DNA from: Bolinopsis microptera
Lineage: Eukaryota; Ctenophora; Tentaculata; Lobata; Bolinopsidae
Assembly (NCBI RefSeq): GCF_026151205.1
Contig: NC_087076.1
Coordinates: forward strand, 13,129,675-13,193,674
Length of the DNA: 64,000 nt
Direction of reading: 5' to 3'
Positions 53,233-63,673 of the stretch are shown here, in pieces. Position 1 is the first letter of the stretch. Every line of letters begins with the position of its first letter. The notes under the pieces are model-generated. The model saw only the letters and a list, made by a program, of their open reading frames with translations, searched no databases and had not been told where the DNA came from. The position numbers were made by a program, and so were the translations under genes.

Positions 53233-53560
53233 TGCAGAGTCAAAGATGCATATAAAAAGATGGCTGCAGCCGAAGCTGAGGCCACTATCTGCTCCACAAC
53301 TAAGACCCCTGACTAGCCTCCCTTAGTCTGAACACTGTCCTATCTGTTTTGTAGCACGCATTACTACTCATTATGGTGTTGGTGATGGCCAGCATGAACA
53401 CATAACCCTGCAACGTTCTTGCTCCCCAACAGACCCAGACCCTCCTTCAGGACTATACCTACCCTTAGGTCTCCGTCCCCTGGTCCTAGCCAATCAACAG
53501 CTCATCTCAGGACCCATGGGCCTCCTAGGTTGTTGTCATAATTAACACGTTCTGTACATG
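53233..53560 (+). repeat. Segment duplicated at 54936-55120
   Basis: GAACCTGCAGAGTCAAAGATGC and the next ~180 bases (frame VKDAYKKMAAAEAEATIC) recur at 54940 with few changes (VKDAYKKMAEAEAEATIC). Together with the 52354/54700 pair this shows a segmental duplication of a gene-like region. The tail to 53560 is unassigned. Confidence 0.6.
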
Positions 53561-53604
53561 TAACTAGTTTCTGATACTTTGGTAGGTGTTTTAAATCTAG
53601 GGTA

Positions 53605-53880
53605 AAACCAACGGTTTTTGACGGACAGCTAACATGTTAGTGAGCTTCTAGTACATTTATAACTAAATTCTAATATATCTGTATATAATATTCTGAATCT
53701 TTCTTCTTTTCGTTCGTTACAACACGTTATGTTTCTTTTCTTCATTTTAGACTCTTTTTTAAATTTTTCTTTCATCATTATTTTTCTTAATCACTAAAAC
53801 TTATTTCACCAAATCAGTCTTTAAATGAATTCATGAAACATTTGACAATCAAATAAGTACCACTAAATATATATATATAT
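53605..53880 (+). repeat. Dispersed repeat family D, copy 3 (partial)
   Basis: AACCAACGGTTTTTGACGGA to AAATAAGTACCACTAAATAT; only the first third of the family sequence is present. Confidence 0.65.
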
Positions 53881-54112
53881 ACTGTGTCAAAGTTTTCAGC
53901 TATGTTGGAGCTGAAACTTTCATTGATATAATTAATCTATCGTGAAGTTAATTAGTCTGTCACTAATCACTCTGAAGCGCTCATTAACGAAGATAGAGGA
54001 AAAGGAGCTGAATGTTAAAAGGAAACGACTCGATCTCATCAAACGCTTCAGCTCAGTGGGAGTCAACAACTGGAGTGAATCCAACTATCTCGCAACAGGA
54101 TCGGGGGACAGG

Positions 54113-54117
54113 ATCTC

Positions 54118-54215
<98 letters not shown>

Positions 54216-54216
54216 T
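54113..54216. repeat. (CT)n microsatellite
   Basis: About 100 bp of nearly pure CT. The Ser/Leu open frames across it are repeat artefacts. Confidence 0.95.
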
Positions 54217-54337
54217 TTGTCATAATAAATTTACGTGGTATTTAATATATATCTAATAACATATTTGACTAAGTGAAAAAATGAGGGGGTTTTGAAATAC
54301 GGAGTTTTCATCGAAGTGAGTCGTTTATTCATTTCAG

Positions 54338-54659
54338 CTCGTCGGAGATTCCCATCGGCCGGCAGGTTCTTTATCAGGAGGTTCTTAGTGAGGTTAGAAT
54401 AGCAGGTCAGGAGATAGGCAAGGTAGTACAGGAGTCATTATCCCGGTTTGTGCCGGTAACTCATAACCCAGCAGGTGCCTCCGCTAACATAATTCAGGTA
54501 CCAGACAAGAAGAACCCCAAGAAGAGAAGAGGAAAAAGAACTAACTCTAGTCCAGCCAAGGTGAAATCAGTATACAACAAAGTTATTTTAGATTATTTTT
54601 TGACAGGAACTGTTGAATTAATAGATTTTCTAACTAATGAGTATAGACATATTATATAG
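54338..54659 (+). CDS. Possible terminal exon, unknown protein
   Basis: After TTCATTTCAG one frame is open to a stop at 54659: IGRQVLYQEVLSEVRIAG, then GKVVQESLSRFVPVTHNPAG, a Lys/Arg-rich stretch (KKNPKKRRGKRTN) and a C-terminal helix. Mixed composition and a good acceptor favour a real exon, with a likely nuclear-type basic patch. No partner exon found. Confidence 0.35.
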
Positions 54660-56050
54660 CAATTTGATAGATTTTTCAACTTTAACATATTCTCAAAGGA
54701 CAGCTTCTACTGGAGCCACTGTACAGGAAGTGCCAGGAGGTGAATGATGCCATGGTTAAAGACTTGGCACATCGATTTCTCAACACATATCACTGTTCAA
54801 TCATAAATCTTAAATTAAGGTTTCTCCATGTCACATAACATACATGTCACATTACGTTCATCATACACATTTCACAGTTTGAGTTCACTTTTCAGCGGAG
54901 AAACAGTCACCTACACCAAGTAGGAGGGTCCACCTGAACCTGCGGAGTCAAAGATGCATATAAAAAGATGGCTGAAGCCGAAGCTGAGGCCACTATCTGC
55001 TCCACAACTAAGACCCCTGACTAGCCTCCATCAATCTGAACACCGTCCTATCTGTAGCACGCATTACTACTCATTATGGTGTTGGTGATGGCCAGCATGA
55101 AAACATAACCCTGCAAAGTTCTTAGGGACAGGAAGAGGGGCAGCTGCAGGAAGAGGTAGAAATCCAGCACCGGCTCCATCAAACCCGGTGCAAGCAGACC
55201 CGGTTCCAGTATTAACCCAAAGAGGTGATTGAATATAACAATAAAAAATTATTCATTTTTCTGTTGTATGCTTAAACAAGAATTTCGCCGCGGTTACACC
55301 ACGCACGATTAATTTTCCCTGCTTAAACCGTTAATTATAATATTTGCAACGAAAAGTTAATTTTATCGATTAATTAAAATTAGTTATTGGATTATTTTGT
55401 TGTTAAAAAGTTGCAATATTTTCATCGTAATTTGTTATTGCGCGCGTGCAGGATTGTATTGCATGTATAGTAATCGAATATTTAGTACGCCGCGCGCAAA
55501 TTTTGGGCTATTTTAATTTGAACGGCATCGTTTGACAATTGAAATTCGCGTTGGATACTGCAATTAACTAACACATGCCGAGCGTCGCGCGCAGCATAAC
55601 AGACGCTTCCTATACACTTAATTATAGGGGAGTGGTCTATATTGCGAAGGAGCAGACTTTTGTCATCACCGCAGGTCCATCGGGATAGCTCATATATCCA
55701 AACCCGATTACTTATTCCCTACGATCTTTTTGCCTTCGGCAAGAGCAGGGAAAAAAATTAATAAAGTTTTCTTTCAATCACAAATAATGGGTGCGCAGTT
55801 TTTGGAATCCCTCCATTATTTAATTGGCATTGCTGTGTTCACGGCCTGTACTGCGAGAACTAAAGATTATTCTGCGCTTACAGCCGCACCTAAGGATTTC
55901 TCAACAATGTGTGGCTGTGTATTGAATGTTTTGTGGTAAATACAAATGCTGTCTTTCTTTATGTGAAATACATTCAGACCCAGAAGAGATATACCGGAGA
56001 TTCATGCGGACCAGTAATCCTGGTACCTGAGACTCCACGACAGTATCAGG
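54660..56050. other. Mosaic of duplicated segments, no clear gene
   Basis: It contains the paralogous exon-like piece (54700-54790), the duplicated VKDAYKKM segment (54936-55120) and a dispersed repeat starting AACAAGAATTTCGCCGCGGT near 55272, shared with 22468. Near 55.95 kb a frame KYIQTQKRYTGDSCGPV leads into the poly-G element. None is a complete gene. Confidence 0.5.
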
Positions 56051-56056
56051 GATATT

Positions 56057-58924
56057 GGGGGGGGTGTCATGTCCGTCTATGTCCGCCTATGTCCTGTCCT
56101 TTTTGGATTCTATGAGACAACGGACGTGTTTTTTGGGACATTGGCGGACACGGACGGACATTGGCGGACTCGGACGGACATTGGCGGACTCGGACGGACA
56201 TTTGCGGACCCGGACGGACATTGGCGGACCCGGACGGACATTGGCTGGACTCGGACGGACATTGGTGGACATTAGCGGACATTTTGAGAATTTTTCCCAG
56301 AAGGAGGACCTAGGTGGAGGAGGAGGAGAACTGAGGAGGATGACTGAGGAGGAGGAGGACTCAGGAGGAGGACTGAAGAGGACTGAGAAGGAGGAGGACT
56401 GAAGAGGATGGCTGAGGAGGATGGCTGAGGAGGATGACTGAGAGCGAGGAGGAGGAGGAAGAGGACTGAGGAGGAGGAGGAGAAGGACTGAGGAGGAGGA
56501 GGAGGACCTAGGAGGAGGAGGACCCAGGAGGAGGACCCAGGAAAAGGCCCCAGGAGGAGGAGGACTGTTGAGGACTGATGAGGAGAACTGAGGACGAGGA
56601 GGAGGAGTAGGAGGAGGACTGAGGAGGGGAGGAGGAAGAGGACTGGAGAGGATCAGGAAGACCCAGGAGGAGGACCCAGGAGGAGGGGGAGGAGGAGGAC
56701 TGAGGAGGACTGAGGAGGAGGACTGACGATGACTGAGAAGGAGGAGGACTGAGGAGTACTGAGGAGGATGGCTGAGGAGGATGGCTGAGGAGGATGGCTG
56801 AGGAGGATGACTGAGAGGGAGGAGGAGGAGGACTCAGGAGGAGGACTTAGGAGAAATGAGAAGGAGGACTGAGGAGAACTGAGGAGGAGGAGAACTGAAT
56901 AGGAGGAGGAGAAGGAGGGGGACTGGGAGAGGACTGAGCAGGAGGAGGACTGATGAGAAGGATGAGGAGGAGGACTGAGGAGGAGGACTGAGGACCGAGG
57001 AGGAAGAGGAGGAGGAGGACTGAGGAGGGGAGGAGGAAGAGGACTGAGGAAGATCAGGAAGACCCAGGAGGAGGAGGTGGAAGAGTAGGAGGAGGAAGCA
57101 TCTAAATGTTATTTCCATTTTTGTCCGTTTTTGTCCATTTTTGTCCGCTCTATTTTTTGTCCGTTTTGAAAATATAGGGTACCGAACGGTGGAGGAGGAC
57201 TGAGGAGGGGAGGAGGAAGAGGACTGGGGAGGATCGGGAAGACCCAGGAGGAGGGCCGAGGAGGAGGACCCAGGAGGAGGAGGAGGACTGACGAGGACTG
57301 ACGAGGAGGACTGACGATGACTGAGAAGGAGGAGGACTGAGGAGTACTGAGGAGGATGGCCCAGGAGGATGGCCCAGGAGGAGGACCCAGGACGAGGACT
57401 CAGGAGGAGGAGGACTGGGGAGGAGGAGGACTGTTGAGGACTGATGAGGAGGACTGAGGACGAGGAGGAGGAGTAGGAGGAGGACTGAGGAGGGGAGGAG
57501 GAAGAGGACTGAGGAAGATCAGGAAGACCCAGGAGGAGGAGGAGGAAGAGTAGGAGGAGGAAGCATCGAAATGTTATTTCCATTTTTGTCCGTTTTTGTC
57601 CATTTTTGTCCGCTCTATTTTTTGTCCGTTTTGAAAATATAGGGTACCGAACGGTTGAGGAGGACTGAGGAGGGGAGGAGGAAGAAGACTGGGGAGGATC
57701 GGGAAGACCCAGGAGGAGGGTCGAGGAGGAGGAGGACCCAGGAGGAGGAGGAGGACTGACGAGGACTGACGAGGAGGACTGACGATGACTGAGAAGGAGG
57801 AGGACTGAGGAGTACTGAGGAGGATGGCTGAGGAGGATGGCTGAGGAGGATGGCTGAGGAGGATGACTGAGAGGGAGGAGGAGGAGGACTCAGGAGGAGG
57901 ACTCAGGAGTAAGAGGAGGAGGAGGACTCAGGAGGAGGACTTAGGAGAAATGAGAAGGAGGACTGAGGAGAACTGAGGAGGAGGAGGAGGAGGACTGAAT
58001 AGGAGGAGGAGAAGGAGGGGGACTGGGAGAGGACTGAGGAGGAGGAGGACTGATGAGAACTTGAGAAGGATGAGGAGGACTGAGGAGGAGGACTGAGGAC
58101 CGAGGAGGAAGAGGAGGAGGATGAAGAGGAGGAGGAGGACCCAGGAGGAGGAGGACTGAGGAGGAGTACCCAGGAGGACTGAGGAGGATGGCTGAGGAGG
58201 ATGACTGAGAGGGAAGAGGAGGAGGAGGAGGAGGAGGAAGACTCAGGAGGAGGAGGAGGAGGACTGAGGAGGACTGAGAAGGAGGAGGACTGAGGAGGAG
58301 GAGGAGGAGGAGGAGGACTGAATAGGAGGAGGAGGGGGACTGGGGGATGACTGAGGAGGAGGACGGAGGACTGAGGAGAAGGATGAGGAGGACTGAGGAG
58401 GACTGAGGAGGAAGAGGAGGAGGATGAAGAGGAGGAGGAGGACCCAGGAGGAGGACTCAGGAGGAGGAGGAGGAGGACTGGGGAGGAGGAGGACTGTTGA
58501 GGACTGATGAGGAGGACTGAGGACGAGGAGGAGGAGTAGTAGGAGGACTGAGGAGGGGAGGAGGAAGAGGATTGAGGAAGATCAGGAAGACCCAGGAGGA
58601 GGAGGAGGAAGAGTAGGAGGAGGAAGCATCTAAATGTTATTTCCATTTTTGTCCGTTTTTGTCCGCTCTATTTTTTGTCTGTTTTGAAAATATAGGGTAC
58701 CGAACGGACAAAAAACATGATCCCCCCTATAACAGCAAAAATTGAACATTTTATTTAGCAATTTAGGTGTCCATTAATGTCCGCTAATGTCCGTCTATGT
58801 CCGCCTATGTCCGCCTATGTCCGCCTATGTCCGCCTATGTCCGTCTATGTCCTGTCCTTTTTGGATTCTATGAGACAAGCGGACATAGACGGACGTGACA
58901 CCCCCCCCCCCCCCCCCCCCCCCC
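56057..58924. mobile_element. Poly-G/poly-C element with GGA-rich core, GATATT duplication
   Basis: It begins with 8 G then TGTCATGTCCG and ends with the inverse and 24 C. GATATT borders both sides (56051-56056, 58925-58930). Subterminal direct repeats of about 10-20 bp (GGACATTGGCGGACTC; ATGTCCGCCT at the other end) replace the TGGAGACAT repeats of the 3658-7445 element. The core is GGA-rich purine DNA with a ~100 bp block (GTTATTTCCATTTTTGTCCG) at 57105, 57565 and 58633. Ser/Pro/Leu frames are artefacts. Confidence 0.85.
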
Positions 58925-58994
58925 GATATTATAAGAGAGAAATTTTGGTGGGTCTTATTATCAATTTCTGATACCTTGGTAGGTGTTTTAAATA

Positions 58995-59750
58995 GGGTAA
59001 AACCAACGGTTTTTGACGGACAGCAAACATGTAAGTGAGCTTCTAGTACATTTCTAACTAAATTCTAATATATCTGTATTATATAATAAAATTCATCATC
59101 TATCTTCTTTTCATTCGTTGCAACACGTTATGTTTCTTTTCTTAATTTTAGACTCTTTTTGTTTTTTTTTCGTTTTTCTTTCGTCATTATTTTTCTTAAT
59201 CACTAAAAGTTATTTCACAGGATCGGAGGACAGCTATACCAATTTAACATGTATTCCAACGTCCTCAGCTACCATACGCATTTATTCCGCTAATGCCAAT
59301 TTAAAATAGTATGCTACCATTAAGAGCCAGAATTTAATTGTATATTATTTATTCAAATGTATATTCATTGACTAATTGTGTAATAAATTGGTGATCAATA
59401 TGAAAATTGTCTTTAATTAATTAATTGATTATTGTTGTTATTTATAATGCATATACCCAGAATATAATAGTGAAAGGTCAGTCTTTAAAGATCTAAGATG
59501 ATTTAAACCTTGGTGAGATCCAAAGCAATTAAGATGATCTGAAGATCAGAGGACACCGCACAAGAGATAAGGATTTTTTCAGTAAACCAACTGAGTTTCT
59601 AAAAATAGAATTTCGGAATTCTGTGTAACAAAAATATGTAGTTTGGGGGAGAACTGTTCAACTTCAATATGTTCTCTAAGGACCTCAGCACTGCTACTGC
59701 TAAGAAGAAAGTGACAAAACTGATGTTATTATTATAAAAATTGAAATTAT
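58995..59750 (+). repeat. Dispersed repeat family D, copy 4
   Basis: From AACCAACGGTTTTTGACGGA through GATCGGAGGACAGC and GTTCAACTTCAATATGTTCTC. It is followed by different sequence leading to the exon-like frame at 59954. Confidence 0.7.
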
Positions 59751-59953
59751 CTTAAATCCAGTTTTAAGGGGGGTGGCTAGTTATTCCTTCCTATGTGTTA
59801 AAATAGTGTTAAAATTTGGTAGGTGTTAAAATAGGGTTGAATAGGTTTTAGTCAATGCTGATCAAAAATCAAACTATAAAATAATACACTAGTGTCATTA
59901 AAGTCTGTGTATTTTATTAAATGAATAAATGCATTTTAATTCCGTTGTATCAG

Positions 59954-60082
59954 GAAAACTGCAGTTCTATGTACAGAAGAGACATCAGCTTCAGGAGACA
60001 TGTCTCTAGACATCAGGAGGATTGCTTAAGGAATAACAGACATAGGATTGGAGGGAAAATCCAGTGTACCCAATGCAGATGA
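59954..60082 (+). CDS. Exon-like frame with His/Cys pattern
   Basis: After TGTATCAG: ENCSSMYRRDISFRRHVSRH, then QEDCLRNN, and IQCTQC before a stop. His and Cys spacing suggests a zinc-binding remnant. It lies ~170 bp upstream of the Transib/RAG1-like fragment on the same strand and could belong to the same old gene. Weak evidence. Confidence 0.3.
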   Translation, partial: ENCSSMYRRDISFRRHVSRHQEDCLRNNRHRIGGKIQCTQCR

Positions 60083-60249
60083 TGCAGATGATGCAAGGGT
60101 TTAATATTATTCTTTGTCTCTAATTGAAAGTTATTTATCTGAACTTAAAACTGCCCAAATAGTTCTGATTTTTAAAAGATATAATTACGCCTAATTTATA
60201 ACTTTTGATTAATACTGATTTAGTTCTCTTTGTTGTTCTAGATCAATTC

Positions 60250-60917
60250 ATTCACTCACCTGCCACTTTTTCAAGTAACTGTGTCTGACAAAACGTATAC
60301 AGTAACAGCTGATTTGACGCTGTCGATGATCGATGGGAAAATGAGGTCCCTTCTCTCAGGATTGGGCGGAGCATTCTGCATGCTCTGTACATGCAGTCAG
60401 TCAGCTCAGTAAGGATGCGCTGGAAAGTGAAGTAGAGAAAATCGCCACCAACTATGGCAAGGTATATATCACTTGTGGTGGCATGGTGAATTAACAAATG
60501 TTGCTAATTTTATTGTTAATGCTTTCTATGTTTGTTCCTATGCTGTTCTATGATAAAATATTACAAATTATTGCATCAAATGTTATAAGATAGGAATTTT
60601 TAACTCTGACTTTATGATCTGACCAAGCAGTTGATATCCGGCTCACTTTCAACATCGATAGAACTGCTGATCAAATCACGCAAATCTGGGAAAAGCTCCA
60701 GTCAGGAGAGCTTGTAAAAAAGCCTAAAGACCACAGTACTAGACAGGGTGTTACTCAAGAGCTCATAGTTCCTTGGGACGTTATAGCAATCCTGAGTCCC
60801 CTTCACAGTATGTTGAGATCGTTTGACTTTCTTCTCAAAATCGTATACCACCTGAATGCTCTAGTTTTCAACTGGTCAAATGAAGAAAAGACCTCGGGAT
60901 ATCAATTTCTCCCGTAA
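60250..60917 (+). pseudogene. Transib/RAG1-like transposase fragment
   Basis: Part 1 (60250-60409): QVTVSDKTYTVTADLTLSMI, then DGKMRSLLSGLGGAFCMLC; SMIDGK followed by a Cys pair is a hallmark of Transib transposases and RAG1-like cores. Part 2 (about 60630-60917): ITQIWEKLQSGELVKKP and then ILSPLHSMLRSFDFLLKIVY, matching the conserved LH-x(7)-FxFLL-x-x-Y block that follows in this family. A ~200 bp gap with stops separates them, possibly an intron. The catalytic DDE residues and terminal repeats were not found. I cannot tell RAG1-like from Transib. Confidence 0.6.
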
Positions 60918-61440
60918 TCATTTTAACAGGTATTTTTACAAAGGTTTTATAAACAAATATCCCTTCAAGGATCTAATCAGTAGAAGTTTAAAAATATTGC
61001 TGAGTTTAAAATCAAGATGGAGAAACACTCGGAAAGTATGGAAGTCCTTCGTGCTTCCTGTGCAAACTTGAAAATGCAGTTGAACAGGAAAGCTCAAAGC
61101 TGGCCCTGAGTTGCTAACACGTACGCATAAGTCTAGCGCTATAGTAAGTGACAAGTATCCAAGGTTAAAAATAGACGTCAGAGGAATGTTTTCTGCCTAA
61201 TCACCTAATTAGTTTCAAACTGTTTTGTGACTTGACATTTCTACAATTATTAAAATCCGGCACCTGTCAGTCAGCCAGTTTAACTAAATAGTTTTATTTA
61301 GCTATCAAGTGATCATTCAATATTCATCAGGGCCAGAAGAACCAGGTACAGTTATTCATAGAGTCAAAGACAGAAAGACGTTAGGAAGGACATAGATCAG
61401 AGTTAGTGGCGAGTGAGGAGAATTTAGTGAAGGAGATAGG

Positions 61441-61740
61441 ATGTCGATGAACATCAATATCACTAACTGTCCAGTAGTACATGTCCACACTATGCCAGGA
61501 CGGGCTTCCAGTAAGCCGAGGAGACAGCGCACCTGCTATAGGTAAGTTTGTTGTAATTACTAATTATAGTCTGTTTTGTATGTTTATATTCTACCATTCA
61601 CAATTGTAAGTTGAGGTGACTGATGTCTAACCACAATGTGTATAGAAAATAAATCAAAGATACAACATTTAGGCTAATGGAATAATTAATTTCAGGTGCA
61701 AGGAGGTTGGGCACCTAACATCCCGTAGTTGTTTTTACAG
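61441..61740 (+). CDS. Two exons encoding a zinc-knuckle-like peptide
   Basis: Exon 61441-61541 (MSMNINITNCPVVHVHTMPG ... SSKPRRQRTCY) ends AG|GTAAGT. Exon 61696-61740, after TTTCAG, continues RCKEVGHLTSRSCFY. The join yields C-x2-C-x4-H-x5-C, close to a CCHC zinc knuckle. The same beginning is duplicated as the last exon of the next gene (62742). What lies downstream is unclear, since the following sequence repeats 60.94 kb (CAAAGGTTTTATAAACAAAT). Confidence 0.45.
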
Positions 61741-61819
61741 GTTTTTTACAAAGGTTTTATAAACAAATATCCCTTCAAGGATCAGTAGAGGTAACTAAAC
61801 ACACCTTCCCACTAGCAAA

Positions 61820-62866
61820 ATGGCAGATACTAACAATACTAGAGTAAACAGACGCAGAGCAAAGGAGGATAGAGACTCCAAGGAACAGCCAAAAAAGAGA
61901 CTGACTATCGCAGACTATACCAACAGAAAAGGTTTGAATAAATAACACTCCTAAACTATATGACATACCGCAAACTCATACGCGATGAATTCAAAAATCA
62001 ATACACTGCAACAAATTACACAAAAATCTACTTATCAAACTAGCTGCATACCGTAGAAATATCATCTAACTAATTTGACCATTTTACAGAGGAGGAATCC
62101 AGCAAATTGATCAGTATAGATACAGAATCACCACCACTGACTCCTTCACCAACTCATGAGTACTTACCTAATGAAGGTATGTCATTAAACGACATCCATC
62201 AACCTGGAAATCGAATTAATCTTGTCGATCGCTTTTAGCTTCTCCAAGTAACTCTCAACATTTCTAAATACTAATATCTGAACAAACTCTGATACCATCA
62301 ACTAACAAATGACAACCTGCATTTCCTCCTAAATTACAGAGAACAAAGAGGACACCACACCAGTGTCAAGCGGTACATCACCAGCAGTAAGCAATGCTAC
62401 TACTCCTGAGACCACACCAGTTTCAAGCGGTACATCACCAGCAGTAAGCAATGCTACTACTCCTGAGATCCTACCCACATCAGACAGCCCTAATGAAATA
62501 AACAAAGAGAACACTACACCAGTCTTAAGCGATACATCACCAGCAGTTAGCAACACTACTAGTCCTTCCCCCACTGAAGGTAAGCCATAAACTCTCAAGC
62601 CATCAATCTGACAGTCAAACTTCAGTCAATCTCCTCTATCTCTTTTGCTCTGATATGATATGAAAAAAGAAGAATAATTGATCATGCATATTATTTATCA
62701 GCATTATCAGAGGCTTTTAATATGTAATTATTTACTATTAGGATATAGGATGTCGATGAACATCAATATTACTAATTGTCCAGTTGTTCACGTACATACA
62801 GTGCCAGGACGGGCTTCTAGTTCTAGTAAGCCGAGGAGGTGTTTTATTTGTTTAATGTTCATTTAG
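61820..62866 (+). CDS. Spliced Ser/Thr/Pro-repeat protein, unknown function
   Basis: Four exons with matching phases: 61820-61931 (MADTNNTRVNRRRAKEDRD ... basic), 62090-62176 (ESSKLISIDTESPPLTPSPT), 62340-62579 (repeats of TTPVSSGTSPAVSNA) and 62742-62866 (GYRMSMNINITNCPVVHVHT ... CFICLMFI). Start context is caaaATGG. The third exon has three copies of a ~20-residue repeat, rich in possible phosphorylation or O-glycosylation sites. The N-terminus is basic, the C-terminus has a CxxC. No family recognised. Confidence 0.55.
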
Positions 62867-63673
62867 CCACAATTATTCAATAACTTCACATTGTTATAGT
62901 TCCTAGTTTCTGTACTAAGAGTCAGGTATCTGTTATGTTTATCTGCGAAACTGAACCTAGTTTCAAAGTATTCGGAATTGAGTTTTAGGATAGTTTAAGA
63001 AAGTAGAAGAGCGAGGTGGTTCCTCTTGCTCAGTCAATCATTCTTACTGATATTGAAACATATAATTAAGCATAAAACTTTCATACATAGATATCTTTAC
63101 TTATTTACAGTAAGTAAAAATTTAATGTTTTAAGTATCTGGCCGCTGTACTCAGTACAACGGCCAGATAAATAAAATGTTACATTATGTAATATATGTAT
63201 TTTAAGATAGATATATATAATGTAACATTTTATTTACCATTTTATTTACCATTCACCTGAAGACGATTTACACATGTATTTTGACCCCCTCCAGGTTTAC
63301 CATTCGTATATAATATGTCACAACCACCTCACCTTTCAGTTAGAGGAACCACACACCAGCACCACAGCATCAGTGAACTGACCCCACAACACACCCTTGC
63401 GGTCTTCAATCACAAACTCATTGTTTTGAGATCAGACAGTTTATTTTTACCTTCATTGTTGATTATTCTCACACATTAAATTTTACAACTTATCGACTGC
63501 TTCAGTGTTTACTTATTTACGACTACACACTACTAATTTAGACTAATTTCATTACACTGATTACCAATGCAAGTTCCAAAATCGTATAATAAAATAAATG
63601 AACATCACTATCACTACATCTAATAATATCTGAAATTTACACAACTAATTCATAATCATTAATAGAATAAAAT
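62867..63673. other. Intergenic DNA upstream of the last gene
   Basis: Apart from the palindromes at 63138-63237 nothing is recognised. TATATAATATG at about 63309 could be a core promoter element for the gene starting at 63674, but this is weak. Confidence 0.4.
63138..63237. repeat. Two adjacent palindromes
   Basis: CTGGCCGCTGTACTCAGTAC is the first part of a 29 bp near-perfect palindrome (63138-63166). Directly after it, TAAATAAAATGTTACATTAT (63168-63187) pairs with its reverse complement at 63217-63236, with ~30 bp of AT-rich loop. Strong hairpin potential; possibly remnants of small inverted-repeat elements. Confidence 0.75.

Noticed and set aside
54113-54216. Ser/Leu frame in the CT run
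   Set aside because: Simple (CT)n microsatellite.
56834-58646. ~250-codon minus-strand frames in the second GGA-rich element
   Set aside because: Two near-identical repeat translations with Ser/Pro/Leu composition only.
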